Positions 1-7,665 of a DNA stretch of 64,000 bases are shown here, in pieces. The notes beneath the pieces are model-generated. The model ran no database searches. It had not been told where the DNA came from and was given only the letters and a program-made list of their open reading frames with translations. The position numbers and the translations under genes are program-made. Each line of letters begins with the position of its first letter. Position 1 is the stretch's first letter. Origin of the DNA: Asticcacaulis sp. AC460 (GTDB lineage Bacteria; Pseudomonadota; Alphaproteobacteria; Caulobacterales; Caulobacteraceae); contig NZ_AWGD01000015.1 of assembly GCF_000495795.1 (NCBI RefSeq), forward strand, positions 1 through 64,000. The letters are read 5' to 3'.

Positions 1-42
1 GAGGAGAAGGAAGCCGACTGCATGATGATCACAAAACCACTC

Positions 43-68
43 ATATAAAGATATCTTTATATCTTTAT
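43..68. promoter_or_regulatory. Palindromic operator upstream of ahcY (SahR-like)
   Basis: A perfect 20-bp palindrome at 43-62 is built from ATAAAGAT (45-52) and ATCTTTAT (53-60), followed by a third half-site ATCTTTAT at 61-68. It ends at the -35 of a good promoter for ahcY. ArsR-family SahR regulators control S-adenosylhomocysteine recycling genes in proteobacteria from sites of this kind; assigning SahR here is inference from position and from memory of the motif. Confidence 0.6.
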
Positions 69-96
69 TGCATGAACACACATCCCCCGCTATAAG
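68..96 (+). promoter_or_regulatory. Sigma-70-type promoter of ahcY
   Basis: TTGCAT (68-73), a 17-bp spacer and TATAAG (91-96) form a plausible -35/-10 pair about 35 bp before the chosen ahcY start. The last operator half-site overlaps the -35 edge, so a bound repressor would block polymerase. Bases 1-42 hold no gene I can support. Confidence 0.5.
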
Positions 97-128
97 CCGG
101 GTCATATCTCATGCAACGGACTCTTATC

Positions 129-1529
129 ATGCCCGCCACCCAAGATTTCATCGTCAAGGACCTGTCCCTCGCTGCCTGGGGCCGCAAGGAAATCGACATC
201 GCCGAAGGCGAAATGCCGGGCCTGATGGCCACCCGCGCCGAATTCGGCAAGGACAAGCCGCTGAAGGGCGCCCGTATCGCCGGCTCGCTGCACATGACCA
301 TCCAGACGGCCGTGCTGATCGAAACCCTGCAAGCCCTGGGCGCCGAAGTCCGCTGGGCGTCGTGCAACATCTTCTCGACCCAGGACCACGCCGCCGCGGC
401 CATCGCGGAAAAGGGCACGCCGGTCTTCGCCATCAAGGGCGAAACCCTGGAAGAATACTGGGACTATGCCCACCGCATCTTCGAATGGCATGACGGCGGC
501 TATCCGAACCTGATCCTGGACGACGGCGGCGACGCCACCCTGCTGTGCGTGCTGGGTCCCAAGGCCGAACAGGACGGAACCCTCCTCGACAACCCGCAGA
601 ACGAGGAAGAAGAAGCGCTGTATAAGGTCATGAAGCGCTATATCCAGGAAAAGCCGGGCTTCTATTCGGCCATCCGCGATTCCATCAAGGGCGTGTCGGA
701 AGAAACCACCACCGGCGTCCACCGCCTGTACGCCATGGCGCAAAAGGGCGACCTGCCCTTCCCCGCGATCAACGTCAACGACTCGGTGACCAAGTCGAAG
801 TTCGACAACCTGTACGGTTGCCGCGAATCCCTGGTCGACGCCATCCGCCGCGCCACCGACGTCATGCTGGCCGGCAAGGTCGCGGTCGTTCTGGGTTACG
901 GCGATGTCGGCAAGGGCTCGGCCGCGTCTCTGCGCAACGGCGGCGCCCGCGTCATCGTTACCGAAATCGACCCGATCTGCGCCCTGCAGGCCGCCATGGA
1001 AGGCTATGAGGTCCGCACGATCGAGGACGTGGCGTCGCAAGGCGATATCTTCGTCACCGCCACGGGCAACAAGGACGTGCTGCGCCTGGAACATATGCGC
1101 GAGATGAAGCACAACGCCATCGTCGCCAATATCGGCCACTTCGATTCCGAGATCCAGATTTCGTCCTTGCGTAACTTCAAGTGGGACGAAATCAAGCCGC
1201 AGGTCCACCACGTCGAGTTCTCGGATGGCAAGAAGATCATCGTCCTGTCGGAAGGCCGGCTGGTCAACCTGGGCAATGCGACGGGCCACCCGTCGTTCGT
1301 CATGTCGGCCAGCTTCACCAACCAGACCCTGGCCCAGATCGAGTTGTGGGTGAACGGCAAATCTTACGAGAACAAGGTCTATACCCTGCCCAAGCGCCTG
1401 GACGAAAAGGTCGCTCTGCTGCACCTGGAAAAGCTGGGCGCCAAGCTGACCGTGCTGAACCAGGAACAGGCCGACTATATCGGCGTTGCGATCGAAGGCC
1501 CGTTCAAGCCGGAACACTACCGCTACTAG
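129..1529 (+). CDS. ahcY: Adenosylhomocysteinase
   Basis: Cytoplasmic NAD-dependent enzyme that hydrolyses S-adenosylhomocysteine to homocysteine and adenosine, removing the product inhibitor of methyltransferases in the methionine cycle. The 466-aa product matches the family length. It shows the Rossmann glycine motif [10 protein letters not shown] in the NAD domain and the conserved C-terminal KPEHYRY, where the Lys-Tyr tail reaches the neighbouring subunit's NAD. I chose the ATG at 129 ([11 protein letters not shown]) over an in-frame ATG at 111 because family members begin near this motif; neither has a strong ribosome site. It is monocistronic, with an operator and promoter before it and a terminator after it. 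Confidence 0.97.
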   Translation: MPATQDFIVKDLSLAAWGRKEIDIAEGEMPGLMATRAEFGKDKPLKGARIAGSLHMTIQTAVLIETLQALGAEVRWASCNIFSTQDHAAAAIAEKGTPVFAIKGETLEEYWDYAHRIFEWHDGGYPNLILDDGGDATLLCVLGPKAEQDGTLLDNPQNEEEEALYKVMKRYIQEKPGFYSAIRDSIKGVSEETTTGVHRLYAMAQKGDLPFPAINVNDSVTKSKFDNLYGCRESLVDAIRRATDVMLAGKVAVVLGYGDVGKGSAASLRNGGARVIVTEIDPICALQAAMEGYEVRTIEDVASQGDIFVTATGNKDVLRLEHMREMKHNAIVANIGHFDSEIQISSLRNFKWDEIKPQVHHVEFSDGKKIIVLSEGRLVNLGNATGHPSFVMSASFTNQTLAQIELWVNGKSYENKVYTLPKRLDEKVALLHLEKLGAKLTVLNQEQADYIGVAIEGPFKPEHYRY

Positions 1530-1553
1530 GGTTTTTCAACCACGAACGACACG

Positions 1554-1588
1554 AACAGGCACGAACTTCGGGGCGTGCCTGTTTTTTT
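1554..1588 (+). terminator. Rho-independent terminator of ahcY
   Basis: A 10-bp stem (1554-1563 with 1574-1583) around a 10-nt loop runs into seven T residues, 25 bp after the ahcY stop. Confidence 0.85.
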
Positions 1589-1684
1589 GCGCGTAGCTGA
1601 TGGGAAGATTTGAACCACGGTCAATTCTTCAACTCCGCCTGCACGACTACTGGCCGTTAAGACACGGCCGCTATAGTTGTATTC

Positions 1685-2143
1685 ATGGCACGCAAACACC
1701 TTCTCTTCAGTTTAATTGGCGGTATTGCGGTTATTCTGCTTTGCCCCATCGTCATGGCCATGATGGACGGGCCGTTGCAAAGGTCTTCTTCACCCCCAGG
1801 CCTTGCCTTCGGCGGCATTTCCCAAACCTATGATGACTGCATCCTTAGGGTGGAGACCTATGCTCAGTATATCGACAACGGCAAATTGAAGGGAAAGCCG
1901 GCGAAGTGCGTTAAAACAGACAAGGGTTATGTCTCCCGTCTTATTCCGAACCTGAACCAGGGCAACATAACAATATCGTCACCGACCTACTCCCGAAACC
2001 ACCGGCGTGCGTCGGTCGAAGGAGAATGGCGGGGAACCATGCCACCTCCGCAAAACGAAATCGGCGGCGGGTGGGCATGCCACTACATCAACCTATACGG
2101 AGCCTGGGTGGCATACCACTGTCATGAGACCTGGATGACCTGA
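1685..2143 (+). CDS. Hypothetical protein with N-terminal membrane anchor
   Basis: 152-aa protein I do not recognise. Residues about 6-26 form one hydrophobic segment (signal anchor or signal peptide). The rest is polar and contains four cysteines (CILR, KCVK, ACHY, YHCHE) that could form disulfides outside the cytoplasm. No strong ribosome site precedes the ATG. The gene is probably real because it is isolated between a terminator and a convergent gene, and its stop codon sits back to back with the stop of that gene in the palindrome TGATCA. Confidence 0.6.
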   Translation: MARKHLLFSLIGGIAVILLCPIVMAMMDGPLQRSSSPPGLAFGGISQTYDDCILRVETYAQYIDNGKLKGKPAKCVKTDKGYVSRLIPNLNQGNITISSPTYSRNHRRASVEGEWRGTMPPPQNEIGGGWACHYINLYGAWVAYHCHETWMT

Positions 2144-2560
2144 TCAGGTTTTCAATTCCGCCGGCACCAAACCACCGCGGTCTTCCAGTTCACGCATCAC
2201 CGCCGCGTACAGCGTCTCATCGTCGCCGTCGTCGGCAACCTCAAGCTCCTCAGCCAGGGACCGGCGGTTTTCCACCGTCGGCTTGATCCCGCACAGCTTC
2301 AGCAAATCCGCGACCGAACCCTGCCAATCGAGGTCCTTGCCTTCGGCCTCGCGCGCCAGGATGGCCTCTATATCGACCTGGCCCAGCAACGGAATCAATG
2401 GCGGCGAACCCAAGGGCGGCGCCATGCTGCCGGCCGGCTCCAGGGCGGCTGGTGCAATGATCGGCGGCGGAGTTTCCTGCTCGACCGTCGGCGCCTGGTA
2501 GCGCCGGCTGAAGATGAAGTCCTCGATAGCCTCGAAGACCGTGTCGTAGAAAACAGCCAT
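2144..2560 (-). CDS. DUF3597 family protein, divergent copy
   Basis: 138-aa cytoplasmic protein. A Pro-rich linker (residues about 22-60) leads into a C-terminal helical domain beginning VDIEAILAREA and ending GLVPAELK, the DUF3597 signature. Function is unknown. It starts 2 nt after the stop of the upstream paralogue at 2563-2997, so the two are co-transcribed and probably arose by tandem duplication. This copy has diverged: it keeps VDIEAIL, SVADLLKLCGI and VPAEL but lacks the usual GYTGDT and MNIWLHKQVM stretches. Confidence 0.8.
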   Translation of the reverse strand: MAVFYDTVFEAIEDFIFSRRYQAPTVEQETPPPIIAPAALEPAGSMAPPLGSPPLIPLLGQVDIEAILAREAEGKDLDWQGSVADLLKLCGIKPTVENRRSLAEELEVADDGDDETLYAAVMRELEDRGGLVPAELKT

Positions 2561-2562
2561 GA

Positions 2563-2997
2563 TCAGTCCTTCAGCTCCGCCGGGACCTTGCCGCCACTTT
2601 CCGCAAGCTTACGCATGACCTGCTTGTGCAGCCAGATGTTCATGGTCGCCGAGTCGTTCGTGTCGCCGGTATAACCCAGCTCCCGCGCCAGGTCCTTGCG
2701 GTGCTGCAGGCTGGAATCAATGCCGCACAGCTTCATCAGGTCGACAATCGACTGGCGCCAGTTCAGTTGCTGGCCGGACTCGGCGGCTTCGCGGTCCAGG
2801 ATGGCTTCGATATCGACCGCCTCATGCGGCGGGTCGAGCACAATACTGGCCGAAGCCGGATTGGCCACCGGCGCGGCGGGCGATGCCTGGGCCGGGTTCT
2901 GGCGTGCCTGAGGTGCGGCCGGCTGGCCGTTGTCCTTGCCGACGGTGATGAATTTCTTGCCGAACAGGAAATCCTTGATGTTACTGAAAATGCCCAT
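2563..2997 (-). CDS. DUF3597 family protein, canonical copy
   Basis: 144-aa protein that starts MGIFSNIKDFLFGKKF, has a Pro/Ala-rich linker, and ends in a full DUF3597 domain. Visible signatures are VDIEAILDREA, LNWRQSIVDLMKLCGID, ELGYTGDTND, MNIWLHKQVMRKLAESGG and KVPAELKD. The role is unknown; the family is cytoplasmic and widespread in proteobacteria. A strong AGGAGG ribosome site lies 6 nt before the ATG. It is the first gene of a two-gene unit with its divergent paralogue. Confidence 0.9.
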   Translation of the reverse strand: MGIFSNIKDFLFGKKFITVGKDNGQPAAPQARQNPAQASPAAPVANPASASIVLDPPHEAVDIEAILDREAAESGQQLNWRQSIVDLMKLCGIDSSLQHRKDLARELGYTGDTNDSATMNIWLHKQVMRKLAESGGKVPAELKD

Positions 2998-3060
2998 GAC
3001 GGCCTCCTATCTTGATCCGCCAAGGCTACCGGGCCGCATCGTAAAAAAACGATGGGGGTC

Positions 3061-3876
3061 TCAAGTACGCGCCTGCAATCTTTCGTGAAAGCGCGGCACC
3101 GTCTCCGATGCCATGCGATCGGCCATGTCGCGCACCCTTTGTTCGGCGCCACCGATCAGACCGGGTATCAGTTCCGCCTCGGGCAGGTTCTTCCAGTACT
3201 TCTTGGGCATTTCGGTCTGCATCATCTTCACCTTCAGCCGCGCCGGGTTGAAGATGTTGGCAAAGTAAGTCCGCCACAGTTCGTCGGTTTCGTCGCTCAA
3301 ATCCGGCTTTGCCGCCGGTTCATCGTCACAGGTCAGCGCCTCCCCGTCCCAGGCGCAGCTTCCCATCGGCGTGGCGATGACCCAGTCCATGTCGGTGAAC
3401 CGCCGCTGAAAGAAAGGTGCCGTCCGCGCGACGATATGATGATCAGGCTCGAACCAAGCGACAAACGCCCGCCGTGGTCCGTCCTGGACCACCTCCTTGA
3501 AGCGCACGAAGGCGGTCATCTTGTGATCGTCGCGCCGCACCGACTTTTCCATCCTGCGCGCCCGGGCGACATCCGGATCGGTCGGCACCTCCAGCAGATA
3601 GCGCTCCCCCTGCAGCCGCCACAACAGCCGATAGGCCAGGGCAAACCGCGCCGGATCGCTGTGACAGATCATGGCCTGGGCCAGGTCCAGAAACGCCTTG
3701 GGCACGGTGAGGCTGCGGCCCGGTACGATCGACCCCGCCATCGCCGGCGTCTCCTCGAACAGGCCCTGGTTCAGACCCCAGTCGACATGCTGCGGCGCTA
3801 TGCCATGGCGCAACAGGTCGCGCGCGGCGTCGCGCCATTCCTCGAAATCTCCCCGGCCTTTCAATACGATGCGCAT
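3061..3876 (-). CDS. DUF4130 / TIGR03915-type DNA metabolism protein
   Basis: 271-aa protein of the family that accompanies the radical-SAM DNA repair protein TIGR03916 and is fused to UdgX-like uracil-DNA-binding domains in some bacteria. Visible markers are the central RARRMEKSVRRDDHKMTAFVRF block and FVAWFEPDHHIVARTAPFFQRRF with DWVIATPMGSCAWDG. Here it is free-standing, with no glycosylase domain. It starts 9 nt after the radical-SAM gene ends, with an AGGAGAG ribosome site, so the two form an operon. The biochemical function is not established; a role in DNA lesion processing is inferred from partners and from the SOS box upstream. Confidence 0.88.
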   Translation of the reverse strand: MRIVLKGRGDFEEWRDAARDLLRHGIAPQHVDWGLNQGLFEETPAMAGSIVPGRSLTVPKAFLDLAQAMICHSDPARFALAYRLLWRLQGERYLLEVPTDPDVARARRMEKSVRRDDHKMTAFVRFKEVVQDGPRRAFVAWFEPDHHIVARTAPFFQRRFTDMDWVIATPMGSCAWDGEALTCDDEPAAKPDLSDETDELWRTYFANIFNPARLKVKMMQTEMPKKYWKNLPEAELIPGLIGGAEQRVRDMADRMASETVPRFHERLQART

Positions 3877-3885
3877 TCTGCTCTC

Positions 3886-5112
3886 CTATAAAAGTTCCAT
3901 CTGTTGCGGCGCCGGCGCGAACATGTCGCGCAGGTCGACCCGGTCGATCAGTTGCACCGGCGTCCAGCCGTTGGCGACCACGAACGGCTTGATCTTTTTT
4001 ACCGACACCCGAAGCCGCCCCAGGTCGTCCAACCCCAGCCGCCGGTGGGCCCGCGCGACCAGGATGGCGTCGACCGTCTTGGTCCCGAACCCCGGCACGC
4101 GGAGCAGCATCTCGCGCTCGGCCCGATTGACATCGACCGGGAAACTTTCGCGGTTGGCCAGCGCCCAGGCCAGTTTCGGATCGAGCTGCAGATCCAGCAT
4201 CCCACCAGGCCGCCCGGCGGTAATTTCACCGATCTCGAACCCGTAAAACCGGTACAGCCAATCGGCCTGGTACAGCCGGTGCTCACGCATCAATGGCGGC
4301 TTGATCAGCGGCAGATTTTTCGAGGAATCCGGAATCGGTGAAAAGGCCGAATAATACACTCTTCTCAGCCGGTAGCTGTCATACAGGCCGGCACTGGTCC
4401 CCAGGACGGTGGCGTCCGACGCAGCGTCCGCCCCGATGATCATCTGGGTGCTCTGACCCGCCGGCACGAAGTGCTTCTTCCGCCCGGTCCGGGTCGGCTC
4501 CGAGGCTTCATCGATGGCGGTTTTCAGTTCTCCCATCGACCGGCGGATGTTCTTCGGGTGCTTCTGGGGGGCGAATTTTTCAACCCCAGCGTCGGTCGGC
4601 AGCTCGATATTAATCGACAGCCGGTCGGCGAACAGCCCCGCCTCCTCGATGAGTTTTGCCGACGCCTCCGGAATGGTTTTGAGATGAATATAGCCGTTAA
4701 ATCCATGCTTTACCCGCAAATCACGGGCGATACGCACCATCTGTTCCATGGTGTAGTCGGAGTTGCGGATAATTCCGGACGACAGAAACAGCCCCTCGAT
4801 ATAATTCCGCCGATAGAATTCCAGGGTCAGCCACACCACCTCCTCGGGCGAGAACCGGGCCCGCTCGACATTGGACGACGACCGGTTGATGCAGTAGGCG
4901 CAGTCATAGATGCAGAAGTTGGTCATCAGGATTTTGAGCAGCGAGATGCACCGCCCGTCCGGCGCATAGGCATGACAGATCCCCGAACCTTCGGTCGAAC
5001 CTATGCCACCCTTTGTGGAATCTCGCTTTGACGTGCCCGACGAGGCGCAGGACGCATCGTACTTGGCTGCGTCGGACAGTATGGCCAACCTTTGTTTCAG
5101 GGTCTTTTTCAT
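3886..5112 (-). CDS. Putative DNA modification/repair radical SAM protein (TIGR03916)
   Basis: 408-aa protein. A radical-SAM 4Fe-4S motif CIYDCAYC (C67, C71, C74) is followed by a TIM-barrel-like region. The C-terminal end carries a helix-hairpin-helix-like segment (LLRVPGFGTKTVDAIL), a non-specific DNA-binding fold. It pairs with the DUF4130 protein just downstream, as in many genomes. A promoter with a LexA box over its -10 places transcription start about 2 nt from the ATG, so the message is probably leaderless, which fits the lack of a ribosome site. Substrate unknown; SOS-induced DNA repair is the inferred role. Confidence 0.9.
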   Translation of the reverse strand: MKKTLKQRLAILSDAAKYDASCASSGTSKRDSTKGGIGSTEGSGICHAYAPDGRCISLLKILMTNFCIYDCAYCINRSSSNVERARFSPEEVVWLTLEFYRRNYIEGLFLSSGIIRNSDYTMEQMVRIARDLRVKHGFNGYIHLKTIPEASAKLIEEAGLFADRLSINIELPTDAGVEKFAPQKHPKNIRRSMGELKTAIDEASEPTRTGRKKHFVPAGQSTQMIIGADAASDATVLGTSAGLYDSYRLRRVYYSAFSPIPDSSKNLPLIKPPLMREHRLYQADWLYRFYGFEIGEITAGRPGGMLDLQLDPKLAWALANRESFPVDVNRAEREMLLRVPGFGTKTVDAILVARAHRRLGLDDLGRLRVSVKKIKPFVVANGWTPVQLIDRVDLRDMFAPAPQQMELL

Positions 5113-5116
5113 AATT

Positions 5117-5131
5117 GTTCATGATATGTTC
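5117..5131 (-). promoter_or_regulatory. LexA (SOS) box upstream of the radical-SAM repair operon
   Basis: A perfect direct repeat GTTC-N7-GTTC (5117-5120 and 5128-5131), the alphaproteobacterial LexA consensus. It covers the -10 (TATCAT, 5126-5121 on the minus strand) of a promoter whose -35 TTGACT is at 5148-5143 with a 16-bp spacer, an ideal position for repression. Confidence 0.85.
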
Positions 5132-5197
5132 TTTTTCAGATGAGTCAATCGACCCATGGCTGTTGTCCTGCCGGGCTCGCCGTGAAAGACTAGCCAT

Positions 5198-5764
5198 ATG
5201 ACACAGCAAGACGACTCTATTTCGGTTATCGATTTCTGGTTCCGGGAGCTGACGCCGGACGACTGGTTCCAAGGCGGCGCGGCCATCGACGCCTTGATTC
5301 ATAACCGTTTCAGCGCCCTGCTGAACGATGCCCGCGAAGGCAAACTCGACGCCTGGGCCGCGACGCCGCGCGGGCGGCTGGCCCTGATTCTGGTGCTGGA
5401 TCAGTTTTCGCGCAACCTCCACCGCGGCTCACCGGACGCCTTTGCGGGCGACGGAAAAGCGCAAACCCTGACGATAGAAGGCGTCGAACTGGGCATGGAC
5501 AAGGGGCTGACCTTCGACGAACGCCAGTTTTTCTACATGCCGCTGATGCACGCGGAAAATCCCGCCCGGCAATCCCAGTGCGTGGCGCACTTCACAGCCC
5601 TGAAAGCCGAGGCGGAAGGGCTCCTGGCCTTTGCCGAGGGCCATGCCGCGGTCGTTACGCGCTTCGGCCGCTTTCCCCATCGCAATGCTGTTATGGGGCG
5701 GGTATCGACCGCGGAGGAACAGCTGTACCTGGCAACCGAAGATACCCGCTCCGCCGGCGGTTAG
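5198..5764 (+). CDS. DUF924 family protein
   Basis: 188-aa soluble protein with the DUF924 hallmarks VIDFWF near the start, LALILVLDQFSRNLHRGSPDAFAGD in two adjacent stretches, FFYMPLMHAEN and GRFPHRNAVMGR. The fold is an all-helical TPR-like bundle; no enzymatic role is known. It is divergent from the radical-SAM gene, separated by 85 bp, so it may share part of the SOS control region. Its TAG stop overlaps the TAA stop of the convergent methyltransferase-like gene within the four bases TTAG. Confidence 0.9.
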   Translation: MTQQDDSISVIDFWFRELTPDDWFQGGAAIDALIHNRFSALLNDAREGKLDAWAATPRGRLALILVLDQFSRNLHRGSPDAFAGDGKAQTLTIEGVELGMDKGLTFDERQFFYMPLMHAENPARQSQCVAHFTALKAEAEGLLAFAEGHAAVVTRFGRFPHRNAVMGRVSTAEEQLYLATEDTRSAGG

Positions 5765-6573
5765 GCCGGTTTGCGGAAACGCAGGGTCATGCGGTCGCTC
5801 TCGCCGATGGCATCATAGGCGGCGCGTTCTTCCGGCGTCAGGGTGCGGCTGTCGTTCTTGCTGCTGCGGATGGGCTTCAGGGTCCAGACGCCGAACGGGT
5901 AATCGCGGGTATCCTTGGGGTTAGCGTTGATTTCCGACCTACCCTCCAGCACGAAACCGGCCTTCTTCGCCGCTTCGATAACATAGGATTCCGGCACGTA
6001 GCCGGTGCCGGCCTGCGGATCGGAGCCTTCCGGCGCGCGGTGCTGTTCCACCGCCAGGATGCCGCCGGGCTTCAGGGCGCCATAGAAGGCCTTCATGAAG
6101 TTGTCCGTGGTCTCACCCTGGCGCGCCCAGTTGTGGTAGGCGCGCGCCACCAGGACCATGTCGGCGGAATTGGCCGGCAGGCTGGCGTAATTATCGCCGC
6201 TCAACGGATAGGCCTTAACCTCGCCATAGATGGTTTTGTCGGCCACCTCGGCCCAGAAGGCGGGATCGTCCGTCTTCGGCATGGCGGCAGCATAGACACC
6301 GCCGGTTGCCTTCGCATAAGGCGCCAGGATTTCGGTCCACCACCCTTTGGCGCCCGGATTGACCTCGATGATGGTCATGCCGGGCTTCAGACCCCAGAAG
6401 GCCAGGGCCTCGACGGGGTGGCGGTACTGGTCGCGGGCCCTGTTCTCGGCCGAACGCCACGAACCGGCGACGGCGTCGTCGAGCGCCTTACCCGGCGTTC
6501 CAGCCAGGGCGGGCGCTGCGATCAAGGCAAGAGCAGCAAAGGCGGTAAGCACACGACGGCGGACGATGGACAT
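5761..6573 (-). CDS. Exported class I methyltransferase-like protein
   Basis: 270-aa protein with a clear Sec signal peptide (MSIVRRR, then a hydrophobic core, cleavage near ALAGTPG). A Rossmann methyltransferase-like core follows with TIIEVNPGAKGWWTEIL as motif I and MVLVARAYHNW and ILAVEQHRAPEG downstream. It belongs to the 'predicted methyltransferase' family with a leader peptide (COG4798-like). Motif I has NPGAKGW in place of the usual acidic GxGxG, and SAM is not expected in the periplasm, so the catalytic role is doubtful. The neighbours, DUF924 and an AraC regulator, give no pathway. Confidence 0.85.
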   Translation of the reverse strand: MSIVRRRVLTAFAALALIAAPALAGTPGKALDDAVAGSWRSAENRARDQYRHPVEALAFWGLKPGMTIIEVNPGAKGWWTEILAPYAKATGGVYAAAMPKTDDPAFWAEVADKTIYGEVKAYPLSGDNYASLPANSADMVLVARAYHNWARQGETTDNFMKAFYGALKPGGILAVEQHRAPEGSDPQAGTGYVPESYVIEAAKKAGFVLEGRSEINANPKDTRDYPFGVWTLKPIRSSKNDSRTLTPEERAAYDAIGESDRMTLRFRKPA

Positions 6574-6630
6574 GACGGGACCCTCTCTGGTTTTTGGTTA
6601 TACGCACCAGATTACCGGTCCCGCCGGTCC

Positions 6631-7458
6631 TTAGGCAACCGGAATCCAGATTTCGATAATGCCGTTTCCAGTGCGGCCGTCGAAACGTTCATCCATGCGC
6701 TCGAAACAGGGCGCTTGGATGGGACGGATTCCGGAGGCGGGAATCCAGTGTTCGTAAATATGCCGCCAGGTGTTGGTGATGCCGGAAACATGGCCGCGAT
6801 GTTCGAATACGGCATAGGCGTGGGCGGCAACCTTCAGGCGGGTGAACCCCTTCGGCAGGTCGGCGTCGCCTTCGACCTCGACGGCCGCCAGGTAGTCGAA
6901 CGCGTTGAGGTCCGAGAAGTTGTGGGAAATGCCATAGGCCAGGCCGCCCTTCTGGCCGTCGATCTGGCCGTAATAGGGATGAAATCTCTGCCACAGGGCG
7001 GGAATGCCGGTGAGATTATCCTTGTTGTAGTGTTCGTTGAGCCCGGCAAAGGTCATGGCGGACGCCTTGACATGGCGCGGGGTCTGGACAGGCAGGGGTT
7101 GAACTTCGGTCACGATCAGGGGCTCCGTCAGGGTCATTTGGGCGAGATTGCCCGATTGACGCAGCGCCTTAGGCTGCAGGCCGAACTCGGCGCGGAAAGC
7201 ACGCGAGAAGGCTTCGTGGGAGCCGTAGCCGGAAGCCACCGCCACCGTCAGGATGTCGGGGACCGTGGTCAGCGCCTTCGCCGCTGTGCTCAACCGCCGC
7301 GCCCGGACATAGGCCATGAGCGGCCAGCCGGTAGCGTAGGCGAACAGGCGGGTGGCGTGAAACCGTCCGACTCCGGCATGGCGGGCGATGTCCGACAGGC
7401 TGAGGGCCTGGTCGAGATGGCGTTCGACATACCACAGGATCTTACGGATCAGGCTCAC
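6631..7458 (-). CDS. AraC family regulator with GyrI-like C-terminal domain
   Basis: 275-aa cytoplasmic regulator. Residues about 5-100 hold the paired AraC helix-turn-helix (LSLSDIARHAGVGRFHATR, then DILTVAVASGYGSHEAFSR), and residues about 115-275 form a GyrI/BmrR-like small-molecule-binding domain. This is the SoxS/Rob-like arrangement with DNA-binding domain first. Targets and ligand are unknown. It lies upstream of the methyltransferase-like gene on the same strand with a 57-bp gap and could be co-transcribed with it. A GGAGGC ribosome site precedes the ATG. Confidence 0.9.
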   Translation of the reverse strand: MSLIRKILWYVERHLDQALSLSDIARHAGVGRFHATRLFAYATGWPLMAYVRARRLSTAAKALTTVPDILTVAVASGYGSHEAFSRAFRAEFGLQPKALRQSGNLAQMTLTEPLIVTEVQPLPVQTPRHVKASAMTFAGLNEHYNKDNLTGIPALWQRFHPYYGQIDGQKGGLAYGISHNFSDLNAFDYLAAVEVEGDADLPKGFTRLKVAAHAYAVFEHRGHVSGITNTWRHIYEHWIPASGIRPIQAPCFERMDERFDGRTGNGIIEIWIPVA

Positions 7459-7665
7459 AGCGCCTCCTTGACACTTGCGTCGACGGATAGCCTAGACAAG
7501 TCCCAAAAGCGATATTTGACCGAACTTGCGGTGCCGCCGTGAAAAGTCGCCTTCTGATGACTTCATCAGAAAATCCTCCGCCTTCCCCGCAAGGTCAAGG
7601 ATTCGGTTGCAAAAAGTGACCCTGCCGCTCTTGGCGGAATCCGCGGACGCTGTTACGTTCGCTCC

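Noticed and set aside
1-42. 3' end of a gene at the left window edge
   Set aside because: All three plus frames can be read for a few codons, but nothing distinguishes a real coding end in so short a stretch.
102-1517. Long open frame on the minus strand across ahcY
   Set aside because: It mirrors ahcY codon structure (GC-rich third positions leave the complement open) and its protein has no recognisable motif.
5578-7542. A 654-codon plus-strand frame across the methyltransferase-like and AraC genes
   Set aside because: Composition is typical of antisense translation, and it would overlap three supported genes.
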